From: Apiospora phragmitis
Taxonomy: Eukaryota > Ascomycota > Sordariomycetes > Amphisphaeriales > Apiosporaceae
NCBI GenBank assembly: GCA_038363925.1
Contig: JAQQWL010000009.1
Location: 1,054,001 to 1,118,000, forward strand
Direction of reading: 5' to 3'
Length of the DNA stretch: 64,000 nucleotides
The position numbers were made by a program, and so were the translations under genes. Shown in pieces: positions 48,801-61,332 of the stretch (position 1 is the stretch's first letter; each line of letters starts with the position of its first letter). The notes beneath the pieces are model-generated. The model was given only the letters and a program-made list of their open reading frames with translations. It ran no database searches and was not told the DNA's origin.

Positions 48801-49055
48801 ATACAATTGCTAACAGGTTCTTACAGGCTGGCCAATATCCAAGGAGACTGGCACGAGTTCGAATCGAAGGCCCTCCGGCGCGCTAAGGAAAAGCAGGAAC
48901 GCGAAGCACGGCAGGCCGCCAGGGAGGTCAACCAGCGGGAGAAGGACAAGAAGAGAACCATTGAGGTGCAAGATGCGCGGGAGACGAAGAGACCGCATCT
49001 TGAGGGACAGCCGCCGATGGGTGATGTGACTGCAGGCGAAGCAGCGGTTCAGTAA
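45839..49055 (+). CDS. CTK1: CTD kinase catalytic subunit Ctk1 (CDK12/13-like), with two apparent frameshifts
   Basis: This kinase phosphorylates Ser2 of the RNA polymerase II C-terminal repeats during elongation. The start MVGFDIAAAGGDQ at 45839 leads into a disordered region of about 680 residues: RS-rich (SRSLSPYSRR), Lys/Arg-rich (KRKKRSRRDRSRRRDRKRSK), an RG-rich patch (GRGFSRGGFRGGSF) and several PTGP motifs. The kinase domain shows ESVVGSGTYGKVFKG (P-loop), ALKKIRMEGERDGFPVTAVR (VAIK Lys and PITALRE-type helix), HRDIKAANIL (catalytic loop), DFGLAR and WYRSPELLLG. A 58 bp intron (48769-48826) precedes the last exon, which ends in a charged KEKQEREARQAAREV helix. Frame breaks occur at 46322-46335 (near CCCCC, before PPPPKRKKRS) and at 47871-47876, where VYFR must continue KPGNESVVG as if one A were missing. 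Corrected length is about 1052 residues. Confidence 0.92.
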
Positions 49056-52000
49056 ATGCCTATAATTGAAGTCGTGGTGATGCAGTCAGCTATGTCAGGG
49101 ACGTACGCAAATGGGTTCAAAGTCATGTTTACCCCCGAGACTACTTACATATAGTGGTCATATTCGGATCACAGTACTCGGGCGTCGTGGTGTTTTGGGG
49201 GGCATTGGGTGGGGGAGACGATACGATACTTGCGATACACAACGTGCATGGGACAGCTGTCTTTTAGACGGGCGAGTTACTGGTTCACATGTGGACGAGT
49301 TTGTAGTTTGCTGTATACTAAAGCGATATGGGTAGATGAGCGAATTATTATGTATTATCTAATAACTACTGGTCACGTAAATTATTGAAACTATTGAGAT
49401 GCCTCGGCCAACGCAAGCACATGTGCTTGATGGGATCACATCATGCCAGCCCCATGAAGCAAGCAGTCTATTTTCCCAAATCGAAAACATTGGCACATTG
49501 ATACCTAAACTTCGAACACAACAAAGTTAGCAAAACCATTCCATAGAGCGGTTTGAGAAGTATCGGGGGTTGACCATATTCATGGTCTTGTGTGTTTTGC
49601 TCAGATCAGGTCTCCAATGTAACTTCAACATAACACTCTGGTTATGTAGATTGTTCAGAGGTTCAGCTGTGATTATGGTCTTTTCATCAGGGCAAAAAGG
49701 GCCAACTAGGTCCATTGTATGTTTTGGGTGTTTCATTTTGTTTTTGCTGCTGGAGCTTGAAGGAGGGAATGTGGTGGTGATACATACCATGATGGCTGAG
49801 TGACGAAGCAGCTACGCCGTACGTTGCGTTGCGCATGTAACCAAAGATTAGCAAAGGTGCCCAGGCTTGTCGCTGTAACAGGACACGCCACGATTCCGAG
49901 CCATAGTATTAGTAGACTGGAAGTGAAGGAGAACGGAAATGTTACCTCGGAAATGATGAAGAAAAAGGGAATGGAGGTTGAAGGGAAAAATTGAAATGAG
50001 TCTGATATGGAGCCAACCTAGTCCTGTTTTGCGGGAGCCAGCTAGCGTCCTCTAAGGTACAGTCGGTACTCCGTACATGTGGCTATGTTAGGCTGGCGTC
50101 ATGTCTTATCTGATTGAAAGGCAGAGAGCCTGGAGCGATTGCGATATCAGCCAGCTTTATGCACTGTGGATTGGGCCACGAAAAGCAAGAGAAAGGGCAG
50201 GGAAACGTTCTCGTCAATGACCTTCCGTTATTGGAGGCGGCTGAACTTACTGGGCATCTATATTATTTGTGGGGTTTAATTGGCGGTCAGTATAAGCAGT
50301 TCAGCCTGTGTGAGGAAGCTGCGTGTACCTGGACTGCTGCGACGACTTATGGGCTCCTGTTGCTGCGGTTCGAAGAGGGAGAGAGAAAAAGACGATCCGA
50401 TATGTCAATTTGATGCCCGTCGTTTGATTACTGAATTGGTTTCGCAAATTAACTACTCCGCCGTGTGATGAGAGATGCGCGGATGAGGTCTATCGTATCG
50501 TGAGGCCGGGTCAAGATATCGACCAGAGCCAAAATTCGACAGGCCTGGAAAGGCATCACCTACTTCTGGAATTCGTGGTCCATCACCTATATATGAGCGC
50601 TTAAAGAAATCAGCAGGTCTGCTCCGCGATCCAAAGCGACAGGGCAGTGTGTGTGCAACATGGGCAGGTCTTGGCCGAGGATCAGTTTACCAACAAGATA
50701 TTTTCTTTCAGCATAACTCAGAGAAACAAAACACATAGTATTCATCATGCCCAAGGGTAAAAGAAAAACAGGAAGGGCAATGAGAGATGGTGATACACTG
50801 ACTGACCTGGTGGTGAGTTGATTGGGCGGATTGAAGTGGCCTTCGCCCAGGTGCTGCTGGCTGCCAAGCGAGTGACTGCCATCGTTGGATGAAATATTCT
50901 TCGAAATTTCGAACTCAGCGTGGAGCAATGGGCCGATAGGGGACGCAAGTATCATATACGAAAGCAGATGAAGGACGACGTGCCATATAATCCATCCCTG
51001 TCCAAGTTGGCGACCGGGTCTGGCTCATACTTATCTTGCCATCCTGTCGGGCGGATGTTGTAGGTTGTGTTGGTATTGATTTTCCGGGCAGAGAAGGGCC
51101 ACTGCGTAAGTACCTTCCTTACCTGAGCTGACGTCGGCGTTTAGTACCTATCCCTTGGCGGGTTCCAAGGCTGATAGGCATGAGAGGCTCAAAGAGCCGC
51201 AAGCTCCATGGTTGCTTGACCAATGGCTTACAGCTTCGGTGAGCATACAAACAATGAGAGCAGGACTGGGTGTTCAACAAAAGTTCCTGCATCACTGAAG
51301 GAGAGATGATGGTTTGATACTGGATTCCCTCTGCTACCTTTGGAATTGGTAGGCTGGGCAATGCTGTTGTTTGCTTGACGTATATGGTCAGATCAATTGG
51401 ACAAAGGCGTGATACCAAACCATACAGAGCCAGCCCTGCGGCCTTGAACTAATGGGGTTTGGTTAATTGGATATGAAGACCAAGTGCTCACCGAGCGTTT
51501 CTTTTTGTGAGTGGGTGGTGAACGGTAGTTGTTACAGATCATGAGGAGACCAACGTTGGTGACAACTGGTCTTCGTAACCGAACAATAAGCAGGCAGGCA
51601 TAGAACTACTCTATCACGAGAGTGACCAGAGATTCCGGAGAATAGTCATAGTTACACTCAGTCAAGGGCTGGTATGACAGTCCTTGCTCAAAAGGTCCAT
51701 CGTTGTAGACCACATGAGGCATCCAAAGGTGCATCTCGAGTCTGGCAGAACCTATTCCTGGTGTCTTTATTCCTCGATCCGGCATCCATGATGAAGAAGA
51801 GGCAGCCCCGACGTAGTGACAGCTGTACTGTTCCCTAAGCACGTAGGTTCCCAAGGGGCCCTCCCTTCCGCTTGACCAGCAATGGCCATAGACGTTATTA
51901 GAGAGCCCTATTAAGTCCCAATAGCATCGCCGATTATTATGCGGTGGGAAGGCTTGCCTCCATGGCACTTCATGATCACTCTAGTACAGTCAGTGGTTAT

Positions 52001-54198
52001 GACCTTGTCCCTCCATTTTTGCCACCCTTACTTTCGTATCAATCCGTGTTGGCGGTCTGCAGTTCGAATCCTGGCGGTGCCCGCCTCCTCTCGCCTACTT
52101 ACTTTAGGCATACAAGATGCGTGCCCATGCCACGGGTCACGGCTAAATTTAACACCCTGGAAATGTCTATACTACTGTAATAACGACGGTGACTAATATG
52201 AGTGATGTTATGTTGTCCGCATGACTATAGTCATTCTGGCATGGGTGGTTAATGAACTAGAGCAGGGCACGTCCACCCACTCGCTGTGTGACCCCTATCC
52301 CCTAATGTCTATCTAGACCGATCTATCTAGTAACATTGAATTGAATACAAATCACTTATTACACAACTACGAGGTCGTCATAAGTAATAATAAGTCGGCG
52401 ATTGGTATGATTGGGTTCATCGCCATCGACATTGTAGCTCGGTGGCAGTGAACCCATTCATCCCTTTTGGTAGTAGCCCTGCTTTTCGAATCCCTCGCCT
52501 TGCCAGTGCACCTGGTAACTCTTTGGCTTACATTAACAGAATGGTTCCTCCCCAACAGTCCCCTATGCACAGGACTTGGACCTTTCAACTATGGATCCTG
52601 TAGAAAAGGCCTGCCATGCTTCAAAGTTGAACTTCTCTATCACGCAACCACTGACAAAGCGACGCAGTCAACCTAGGAAAAGGAGTCCCTTCAATTAATC
52701 ATTGTCAACCTGTCAACCTCTCTTTCTCCCCCTCTCCCCCTAATAAGAGTCGATACCCGTCAACACCCAGGTAGGTAGTTGAAGAAATTGCCGTCCAGCT
52801 TCAGTTCCTCCTCTCTACCTATCTAGACCCACGGCTGTTCACACCTTAGCCAGCCAGCCAATCATTGTACATGTACCCACCTATAGACGCACTTATGTAC
52901 ATACAGATTAACCTTACTTGAACCCATGCCGGCAGCAACGTCGACATCCGTGCATAACCACTGAAAAATACGGGCACCACCTCTTCTGCAAAAAGCTCCC
53001 AGCTCCTGTGTCAATGCAACTTTCCACAAGCAACTCAACCCCAAATTCACCGAGCAGTCGAGTCAAGAAATCCCTTTGAATAAGAAGAAAAGACGCAGAG
53101 ACAGAGAGAGAGAGAGAGAGAGACCAAGAAAGACAAAGAGAGACGGAAGCTCCCAGGTATCCATGAATCCTTCTCGTCAGAGGGCAAGTCGAGTCAGTCG
53201 TTAGAAACGAAACAGGCTGTGTAAATAGATGTAGCGCTTGGCGTGACGCGGCGACAGATTTAGCATACCCGCAGATCTCAGCATATCAAACACCCCCAAA
53301 CAACGGCACCAACCTACGCCCTCGAATCAGATACAGCTAGCACGTCTCAGCCAGCTGCTTCAGTCCTTGCCGGTCTATCAATCAGCCATTGTCACAACTA
53401 AAATCCGGCACAGGCCATTGCCTATTTTCACATCTTCCATCCCTTCTCACCGTGCCAGTCACGAGTCGCACAGTTTGATTCGCATTTTTGAATGAAGCCA
53501 TATTGATGATTTATAGTGTTTTTGAATTTGTTTGTTTTTGCTAGAAAATTTTGGACTTTATAATAACTAGTGACATAAAAAATAGAGCACACAATTCAGG
53601 CCGTTTCCACAGAGAGCGCATCGTCTCTGGCTAGCCTTGGGGTATCTAATCGCACAATCATGTGTGGCCCTCTCTCTCTTTCTTTCTATAGATGAGGCAA
53701 TGCATCTGCCCTTTCTCCAGTCCTGGTGAATTACATGAGGTAGATGCGCAACAGAAAGATATAATGAACAATACAGGCATTGTTGGCTTCCTAACCGAGA
53801 GACACCCTGGACTACCACCGAGTATCCCCCTTGTAAGATGGCCGTTGTGCCGAAGAAGTGAAGTATATAGCGACCGAGCAAATGCACAGAGAGACAGATG
53901 AGGAAGAAGATGAGGCCGCGGGGAGTGATAAGGAGCAATCCAAATTTGTATTAGTTCTATGCTGGTGGTACTATGCGAGCTACCGACCAAGAACTTCTTC
54001 CACTTGGGTTGCTCGTGTCCGATTGGTTCCGCGGCGCTCTTCTCATCGTGGGCGTCTTGACTCATCGTGATAGTCCCCCGTGCTGTACGTCGCACGTCAT
54101 TATATGCGTCAAGGTGCGCGCCATCTGTTCCTCATCTGTCTCGGCCGCTGCCCCGCTGTCGCGAAGCGGTTGGTTGAGTCATCCGTCATGCTAGGCAT
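49056..54198. other. 5.1 kb convergent gene-free region, CTK1 / rds1-like
   Basis: This lies between the ends of two convergent genes, far longer than UTRs need. It holds an AG microsatellite at 53102-53122 and short ORFs only. A tRNA-like T-loop at about 52059-52073 does not fold into a tRNA. A small or non-coding gene could be missed here. Confidence 0.5.
53102..53122. repeat. AG microsatellite
   Basis: About ten AG units in gene-free DNA. Confidence 0.95.
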
Positions 54199-55216
54199 CT
54201 ATGAGACCATGAGCACCATAGGACCGGCCAAGGTGATCGCATCGGACAGGACACCCGACGCCGGGTTGTCGCTGGTCAGGGTCACATAGGTGACGCCAGC
54301 AAGGTTGGCAGGAGTGGCGCAGTTGCCGTCCTTGAACTCAACGAAGGCAGTGCCGCCGGGGGCGTTGGCGTTGGTGAAACCACAGAACTTGGCAGCGGCA
54401 GCAGCCTGGCTCTCAAGCTTGACCTGGGTACCGGCAGCAATGACACTGCCAGCAGCAGGAGCCGCCGACGTCATCTTCAGGGTAGGGAAGGCAGTGAGGA
54501 TTAGGTTGGAGCCTTCAGGGCAAGACTTGATGAAAGGCGCGGCCAGAGAGAAGACGGCCTTGGGGCCCAGAGGGGTATCCAGGGCCTGGGGGAATAGCAG
54601 TGACACCAGCAGCACCACGGATGAAGGTCTGATGACGCGCCTCGATGGTGAGGATGGAGCCAGCGGTGGCAAGGATCTTGGGATCGGAGAGGAGGGGAGC
54701 AGCTCCCAAGTAAGCCGACACACCGACGTTCTCGAGGACGGCAGCGGTGCCGACCATGCCCCTGGCATCGGTGAATCCGAAGTCGTACACGCAAGGCTGG
54801 ACGGGCTTGGTGCCGGCCTGGGCAATGGCACTCTGCAGCAGACCAACGTGCTCCAGCTCGGTCTGGCCAACCTGCTTGAGATCGGCAATTTGGGCCGTGT
54901 TCAGGCCCAGAGCGGCGAACTCGGAGTCCTTGAACTTGGCGAACCCTTGTTGGTAGAAGGTACCCTCGAGCCACTCCAGAGTAAGGGCGCTAAAACATGG
55001 TCAGATGGATGGATGGATGCGTCACGAAACAGGGTGTACTTACAATTGAAGAATATCAACATCCTGCAGACCCAGAGCCGCCTCGGCAGCAGTCTGTCGC
55101 TTTGTGAGCTCGTAGATGCGCTCTTGGCGGGCGGTGAACTTGGGCTGAGCCGGCAGAGCGGTGGCAATGGCGGCCAGACCGGCCAGAAGACCGGCGGTTT
55201 TCATGATTGAAGGCAT
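54199..55216 (-). CDS. rds1: Rds1-like ferritin-fold secreted protein, with one apparent frameshift
   Basis: The protein has the ferritin-like domain of fission yeast Rds1, a stress- and nutrient-regulated family without proven enzymatic activity. Exons are 55216-55044 and 54989-54199 (intron 54 bp). Two close start codons exist (55216, MPSIMKTAGLLAG; and 55204). The N terminus is a signal peptide (AGLLAGLAAIATALPAQP). The ferritin-like helices include VDILQFALTLEWLEGTFYQQ, TELEHVGLLQSAIAQAG and ATAGSILTIEARHQTFIR, which supply the Glu/His residues of the fold. Cysteines in QPCVYDF, KSCPEG and KFCGF fit a secreted protein. The frame breaks in a G/C run of five at 54588-54592: GVTAIP continues as QALDTPLGPKAVFSLA in the next frame, as expected if the run were four. 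Corrected length is about 320 residues. Confidence 0.88.
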
Positions 55217-58200
55217 GATGTCTGATTATGGAGATTTTTTTTTCTGGATGTGGCGGAAGAAGGAAGAACTGTCGTGATAGAACGAAAAGCAAGACTAGCT
55301 TGGCTGTTTGTTGAAGGCCCACCTGGCTGATTAGAAGAATTAAAAGTGGTAAAAGAGAGACAAAAGCTAATATGATCCCCAAAGAAGCAGACCAGTGCTT
55401 TTAGTTCGAAGTTGGATGAAGACACGGGATGGGATGAAGAGAATGGGATGTTACCAAGAAGCGTGGGATAGTGTGCTATTAAAGTACATGGCCAAGCTGT
55501 CGGCCAAGAGATCTGGTTCAGCGAGGCGGGTTACGGAAGGATGGCTGCCCGGTGGACGGCATGTGGTCTTCCAGAGCTACCCCTGGTACAGGCTATGGGC
55601 GGGTGGAGGCGAGTATCGCTCGTCGCAAGTCGAGATTCCGGTGCCGTGCTGCCATGGAGAGGGTGCCAGTGGGAATTAAGATGGCAGAGAGACAAGCTTC
55701 AGAGTTGCCTAGTTGGGGAGGACAGCAGCAGCGCTGGCCAATGACACTTGGCCGACACGCCAGGGTCGCAGAGATCAAACGAAACAGGCTCAGCAAGAAG
55801 AGGGCAGAAAGCCGCAACGAGGCCAATCAGCGTCAAGCATCCAGACAAGCTCAATGGGCAAAAGTTGGGATGAATTTGCTTGTCAGGACCAGAGCGGGCA
55901 GGGTTTCGTCCAGCAGGGGAGCTCAGGGCCCGAGGGGATGAGGGGGTTGATCTGCTTCAGATGTTGTTTCAGTAGCCTTTCCAGGCGCACACCAAGAGTA
56001 CGGACGGACTAGCAGCCGAGCCCTGAAACCTGCAATTGCCTATGCCGCTGAAGCTGACTTTCCAGCAAAAACAGACAGTATCGCCGGCTAAATATGCATT
56101 CCCAAGAGCTTGGCTTGGGGTTTTTTTTGCCTGATGCAACTCGTCGTGAAGCTGCCCGGATACCGGCAACAGCTCGCTCAGCCAGACGGGCCTGTTTCCA
56201 CACTGCCACTGGACACTGGGACGGGCTTTATTTCCCGATTTCAGCGCATGCCGAGAAATTTGACAGCGCAGTACAGTGCACTTGCTTTGGCAAGAGATTC
56301 ATGTTTAGCCACGACGGTCCTCTCTGCAGGTCACTTTGTTGTCGGTGCAACGGCCAGTCAATGGCTTGGAAGCCATATAGCCCTTGAGAAGTAATAAGCG
56401 AATCTTGGAACGTCGGGCCCATGTCAGTCTTTTCCGTTCTTGGCATGCTGATACCCAACATTCTAACCTAAGGATCTCTCGCCAGCCGTCAAGAGATGAC
56501 ATATGGGTTGTGATGTATCCTCGGGACCCGACGGCTCGTCATGTTTGCGATTAGATGATTACCCGTACGTTCCGCCCTTTGTGTGTCTAGCTCTATGTAG
56601 GTGGTGCAAAACATGGATAGCATGAGTGATGCAGAAGGGTTCTTCGGATGTTTCTCCATTGAATAGAGCAGAATTTAACCTAGACCGAATAGGACAATTT
56701 TTGAGAGGGACGAGGAGGCAGATGGATGGAGATGGAGAGGGCCTGGAGGGGAGGCTCAAAACACACGTGGGGATGGTAAGGGTGGTGTTGCTGGTGGCCC
56801 CTACCGTCCAATACCCACTAACTTAAAATGACTACCACCTAAAGGCGCCTACAAGTCCAGAGGGTATCCGTTCTTGGCACCCCCTCCCTCGGTTCGGCCT
56901 GTGTAGCAGACGGGAACTATCAAGCCCCCCTCCCCCCTCTAGGAGAGGCCCTTGTTGTTTGAAAACATGGGTTCAACGGGTTCCGGTGATTCTGCTGTCT
57001 CTGCATCATTGGACCTTTTTCTCCATGCCCAAATTCCTTTACCCATCCGGGCCGGGAAGATCTTCCTCCCGTAGCATCTCTAGATTTGATGAACAGCCAA
57101 CAGGCCACTCGCATGAGGGAGATCGACGGACGGCATCATTCAAGGCGCCGCTGTGCTTTGCATATCACATCACCTCGAATCCCCGTCCATGCCGGTTGTT
57201 GGGCTGCCTCATCTGCCTTCCTATCCATGCCGGCGAGCGCCCACGCGGATCCCGTGTTTCCGCAGGCTTTGACGGTACAAGTACAGAATAAATCGATCTC
57301 AGAAAATCCTCCTCGGCCAGATAATGATGATGTGCTCCGCCTCTATACCTCGGGTGTTTCACTGCCAGTGATACCCCTCCCCCTCTGGATACATCTCGGG
57401 AAACGTTCATTGCTGTCATCCGGTCAAGCCTCATCTAGTTGACACCTTCCTTAGCTGACCGACTGGCTGACCGGGGAGTCTCTCCAGCTTCAGATTGCCT
57501 TGGCTGTGTTATTTGGGCGACTAACACATTGTGGTCGGCTTCCCGTCCTTCTACGGACCAGACCACGCATCTGACTCGCCCCAGTGCTGTTTGTTTTTCA
57601 TGATGGAGCTCAAGAACCAGTTTCTTTACACTTTTCTGTTTTATGATTGGTGTTGTTCTATTTGGACGTGTAGGGGCCGGCTTTGCCACCCCCAGCCCCT
57701 CCCTCCAACGGGAATCGGATGTGCTGCCTATCGTCTTCGTATACATATACGTGGTATCCGAGACAAGTAGTCTCAGGGCCAAAAGGTACGCCCGTTTGTC
57801 TCTTGGCTGACTGCGTTTGGGGCGTCAATCCTCATCTTCTTAAATCTCCTCCGGGTCCTTCGGGGCGTCGTGATGTACCAACAATCTCCATCTCTTCTGT
57901 CCTTCCGTCCCCTCGTTTTTCTTTCTCGTATGACGGTGTTTCCCGCCGAGGCTGCCGAGCGCTCTAGAAACTATGGGACGTCCCGTTCCCCGACACGACA
58001 GGCTCTACGTCGTGTCGATATACCATCGTGGGCCGTGGTCGAGGAGATTGTTTTGGATGCATGGGTCGGTTGAAGGTGCTTACGCGCTCGCCGCCACCCC
58101 CTTCGCTGTTGCTGTCTAGGCTGAACTTCATGGCCTGCGAGGAGGAGGTTCCAACCCCCGACGGCAAAGCTTATACCGCGAAGCTTCAGGACGGCACATA

Positions 58201-58497
58201 CCAAGTCAGTAGCCCCACGGCCTTTGGACTCGAGTCAAAACAAACCAGATAAACAAGAGCACTTCGAAAGGCGAGTTACAACCAAGTTCTTATCCTGATG
58301 TTAGATGGCCCATGGTCTGTATAAGCAAAGACAGGTTTGATTTCGGGAAGCACGCGACCTCCGGCTGCTTCGTGATATCTCTTCTATCTTGATAACAATC
58401 TCCCCCGTTCTATTATGTACTAGATTTCATGCAGCAGGTATCCAGTTGCTTCTATCAGTCCGACTCCGACGCCATATTTAAAATTCGTCAATAAACA
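55217..58497. other. Gene-free region upstream of rds1-like and downstream of BOR1-like
   Basis: About 3.3 kb. The left end holds the rds1-like promoter, including CT-rich DNA. Short GC-rich ORFs near 55550-55940 and 57960-58250 show no recognisable domain. Confidence 0.5.
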
Positions 58498-60999
58498 TTA
58501 TTCCACCCCAGCGTTTCGAATCCCCTGGCCCCTTCGTCTCCCCATGCCCGAGCCCTTGCCTTCTTCCAGCCCCGCCAGGTCTTCCTCGCTCCTGTGTTCC
58601 AGGGGCGACGAATCCATTCTCAACGTCGCGCTCTCGCTATTCGTCGCTGTACCATCGGGACCTCCCTCGTCGCGACTAGGGTGCGCCGCCGCCACCCCTC
58701 CTCCATAGCTCCCGCCCACGTTCTCCATCGTGAACGGGCTCGCGGTTGGCTCATCCAGGATGCTAAGCTCATGCGGCGTGAAGAGCCGCGGCAGCAGCAG
58801 GCTCGCATTGGGATCAGGGCCAGGATGAAGACAGGGAAGCCTACCGCCGCCACGGTCTGCGTGATGGCAAAAGTGGCGCCGAAGCCAACAAGCTCGAGCG
58901 CGACAAAGGCCCAGATGGCCCCGCGGCGAGGGATCTGCTTCAGCGGGTGGGCCCTAGGGGTCAGGGACTGGTCGCGGCAGAGGAACAGGATCTTGACCGT
59001 TATGCCGTTCCCCTCGAGCGCCTGGTAGCCCATGATGAAGAACAGCCCCGCGAGGACGGCCTGCGGGATGAGGTGCAGCACGATTAGCAGCGGGCCCGTC
59101 ATCGTACCCAAGGTGAGGGAGGCCCTGGGCCAGGTTGGACACCCGTTGCTCAACCACGTGCGTTCGCTTGTACGTGTAATGGCCTTTTTCCTCGCCATCT
59201 TCGTCGCTGTCGACCTCGACCTTGGTCACACATAGCGATTCGGTATGAAAGGGCGCCTGTGGGATCAGACCGTTCGGAAATGGTAGGCCGAGGAGACCCG
59301 CGACGCCGGTGGTGAGGCCCAGCAGGAAGGTGTCCCAATGAAAGCCAGCCGGCTTCCGGAGCGGAAACTCGGTGCCCTGGGCGATCAATGACGATACTGA
59401 CTCAAGCATGTCAGCGATAGTTCCGCAATCCGATCGATTAGGCGTGCATCAAACTTACCGTTATGGTCGAACCAAAACAGGACGGTCAAGAGCACAGCAA
59501 AGGGGATAGCGATGAAGATGTCTCCTGTAGGGATACCCAGAAGTGCACAAACCAGCCCCTATCGGCAGTGGGAAAGAACGGCCGGCTAGTCGGCAGCTTT
59601 TCCAGATCGATGGTTTTCATTCGGCCTAGGTGCACAAACCCGGTGAAGAAGATGACGGTGAGCGGCGTGCCGTAGTCCTTAAGGAAGATGCGAACCGAGT
59701 GGCGGAATAGGGGGCTACCGCCAAACTCGCCGCATGCGTACGCGATCATGAAGACGAGCAGGGCGACCATGACAGAGAGATAGAAGGGCGCCTCGTTGCC
59801 GAAGCGCTCGAGTACCTGGATCCCTTTTTGGAGGTAGATGAAGGCGACGTAGAAGCCGAAGATGTCGCAGGGGAACCGGGTCACGTACTTGAGCCAGTTG
59901 CATGAGTTGGTAACGGCCAAGATCCAATGGAAAACGAGGGACCAAAGGCCGATCCAGCACATGAAGGCTAGGTAGTTTGTCCCAGTCGGTATCATGATGT
60001 CGTACACGGTGCTGAGGGGAGACTGTATTAGCCATCGGTCCATCCATTCCCTACAGCCAGCCGAAGGCCAAGGACTGGCTTGGACTTACTAGTTGAAAAC
60101 CGTGATGGGCCCGGTCACTCCGACAATAACTAATGGTTGGCAGGCCAGAATGGAGAAAACGACGGCACCGAGCACCGAGGCCAGTAGAACCTCGTTGACC
60201 CCGTATTGCATCCCCGTCTTCGTGAACATGTCTAGCGAGAAAGCCAAGGCGGGCATTATACTACATAGTGCCGGTCAGTATCTATTATCATAGTGTATAT
60301 TGATATGGTCCATTGTCAGGAAAAAGGAAAACAAAGAAAAAAAAAACTTGTGAAACCGCCTAGCCAGCCAGTTGAATATGGCACAGCGGAACGAGGGCTG
60401 AGACTCGCGCAAAGACGGGAGAACACGCCACTGCTGCTACTACTGTAGTACTCGCTGGCACATGCATGAACCCAAACTAGGCCAGCAGCCCTGTGAGACA
60501 TACAGGGAAACGACAGTGGGAAGAAGAACACAGCAAAAAGAAGGCAATACGAGAAAAGGGGGAGGGGCCGAAAACCGATTGGAACTAACTCACTTGGCGA
60601 AATACATATACACCGTAGCGGGCACGACTGGTAGTCCCAGGCATCTCGCCAGTCGCTCCAGTAGTAGGGCGCCCGGCGGCGGAGATCGTTGACCATGCCG
60701 CGGAACAGGTGTACCTTCCACCACTTGTCCGTAGGCGGTTCAGGGGCAACACCGTCGTTGGCCTCGTCGTCCCCATTGCGGTTGCTGCTGGGAAAGTCGC
60801 GACGATTCCCGCCACGGCGGCGGCGGTTGCTGGGACTCAGTCGGCTGGCCCATGGAGTCTTCTTCTCGTTGTCAGATGAGGCCGCCGTGGACTGGTCCAG
60901 GCCGCTACCCGGATGCATCGCTGTGGTAGTGGGTGGCGTGAAGGAGTCCTCTGCCATAGGGCCGTGGGGCGGCGGTGATGACGATGTCGACAATACCAT
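58498..60999 (-). CDS. BOR1: BOR1/SLC4-type anion (borate/bicarbonate) transporter, with four apparent frameshifts
   Basis: A plasma-membrane transporter of the HCO3-transporter family; the yeast homologue Bor1 exports borate. Exons are 60999-60594, 60260-60090, 60011-59459 and 59396-58498. The start could also be Met at 61068 or 60957. After a Ser/Arg-rich cytosolic N terminus come VYMYFANIMPALAFSLDMFT, the family hallmark CQPLVIVGVTGPITVFNYTV, PTGTNYLAFMCWIGLWS, RFPCDIFGFYVAFIYLQKGI and AVLLTVLFWFDHNVSSLIAQ. Further on are LTLGTMTGPLLIVLHLIPQA, VLAGLFFIMGYQALEGNGIT and the terminal FTPHELSILDEPTASPFTME. Frame changes are needed at about 60628 (DYQ/VVPATVYMYF), 59536-59538 (HFW/GDIFIAIPF), 59117-59119 (NLAQG/LLTLGTM) and 58800-58801 (LIPMRA/LLLPRLFTP). 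With them all exon phases close and give about 676 residues. Four scattered shifts in one conserved gene argue for sequence error. Confidence 0.85.
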
Positions 61000-61301
61000 G
61001 GCGTATGTGTATAAACGGCTGTGTATGCATGTATATGTGCATGTGTGGCTGCCCTTCCGCGGCGGCACTACACGAACTCTAAGGCTTGGGTTGAAAAGAA
61101 GGTTTTGAGGTCACATATATGAAAAGGAGAGATTGTGTGCTATGACGACAATGAAAGATGAAGGCAGATCTCTCTCTCTATATATGAACACACAAGTAAG
61201 CAAACACGCAGCTCAGCCTTTGGCAATCAATGTTAGCAGATGACCATGCCGAGGCTGCTCCCTATGGTCGAGAGGGAAGGGCTGAGAAGAAGGAGAAGAA
61301 G

Positions 61302-61332
<31 letters not shown>

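Noticed and set aside
51960..52090. tRNA-like A-box and AGTTCGAATCC T-loop on the plus strand
   Set aside because: The five bases on each side of the loop do not form a stem and the acceptor arms do not match.
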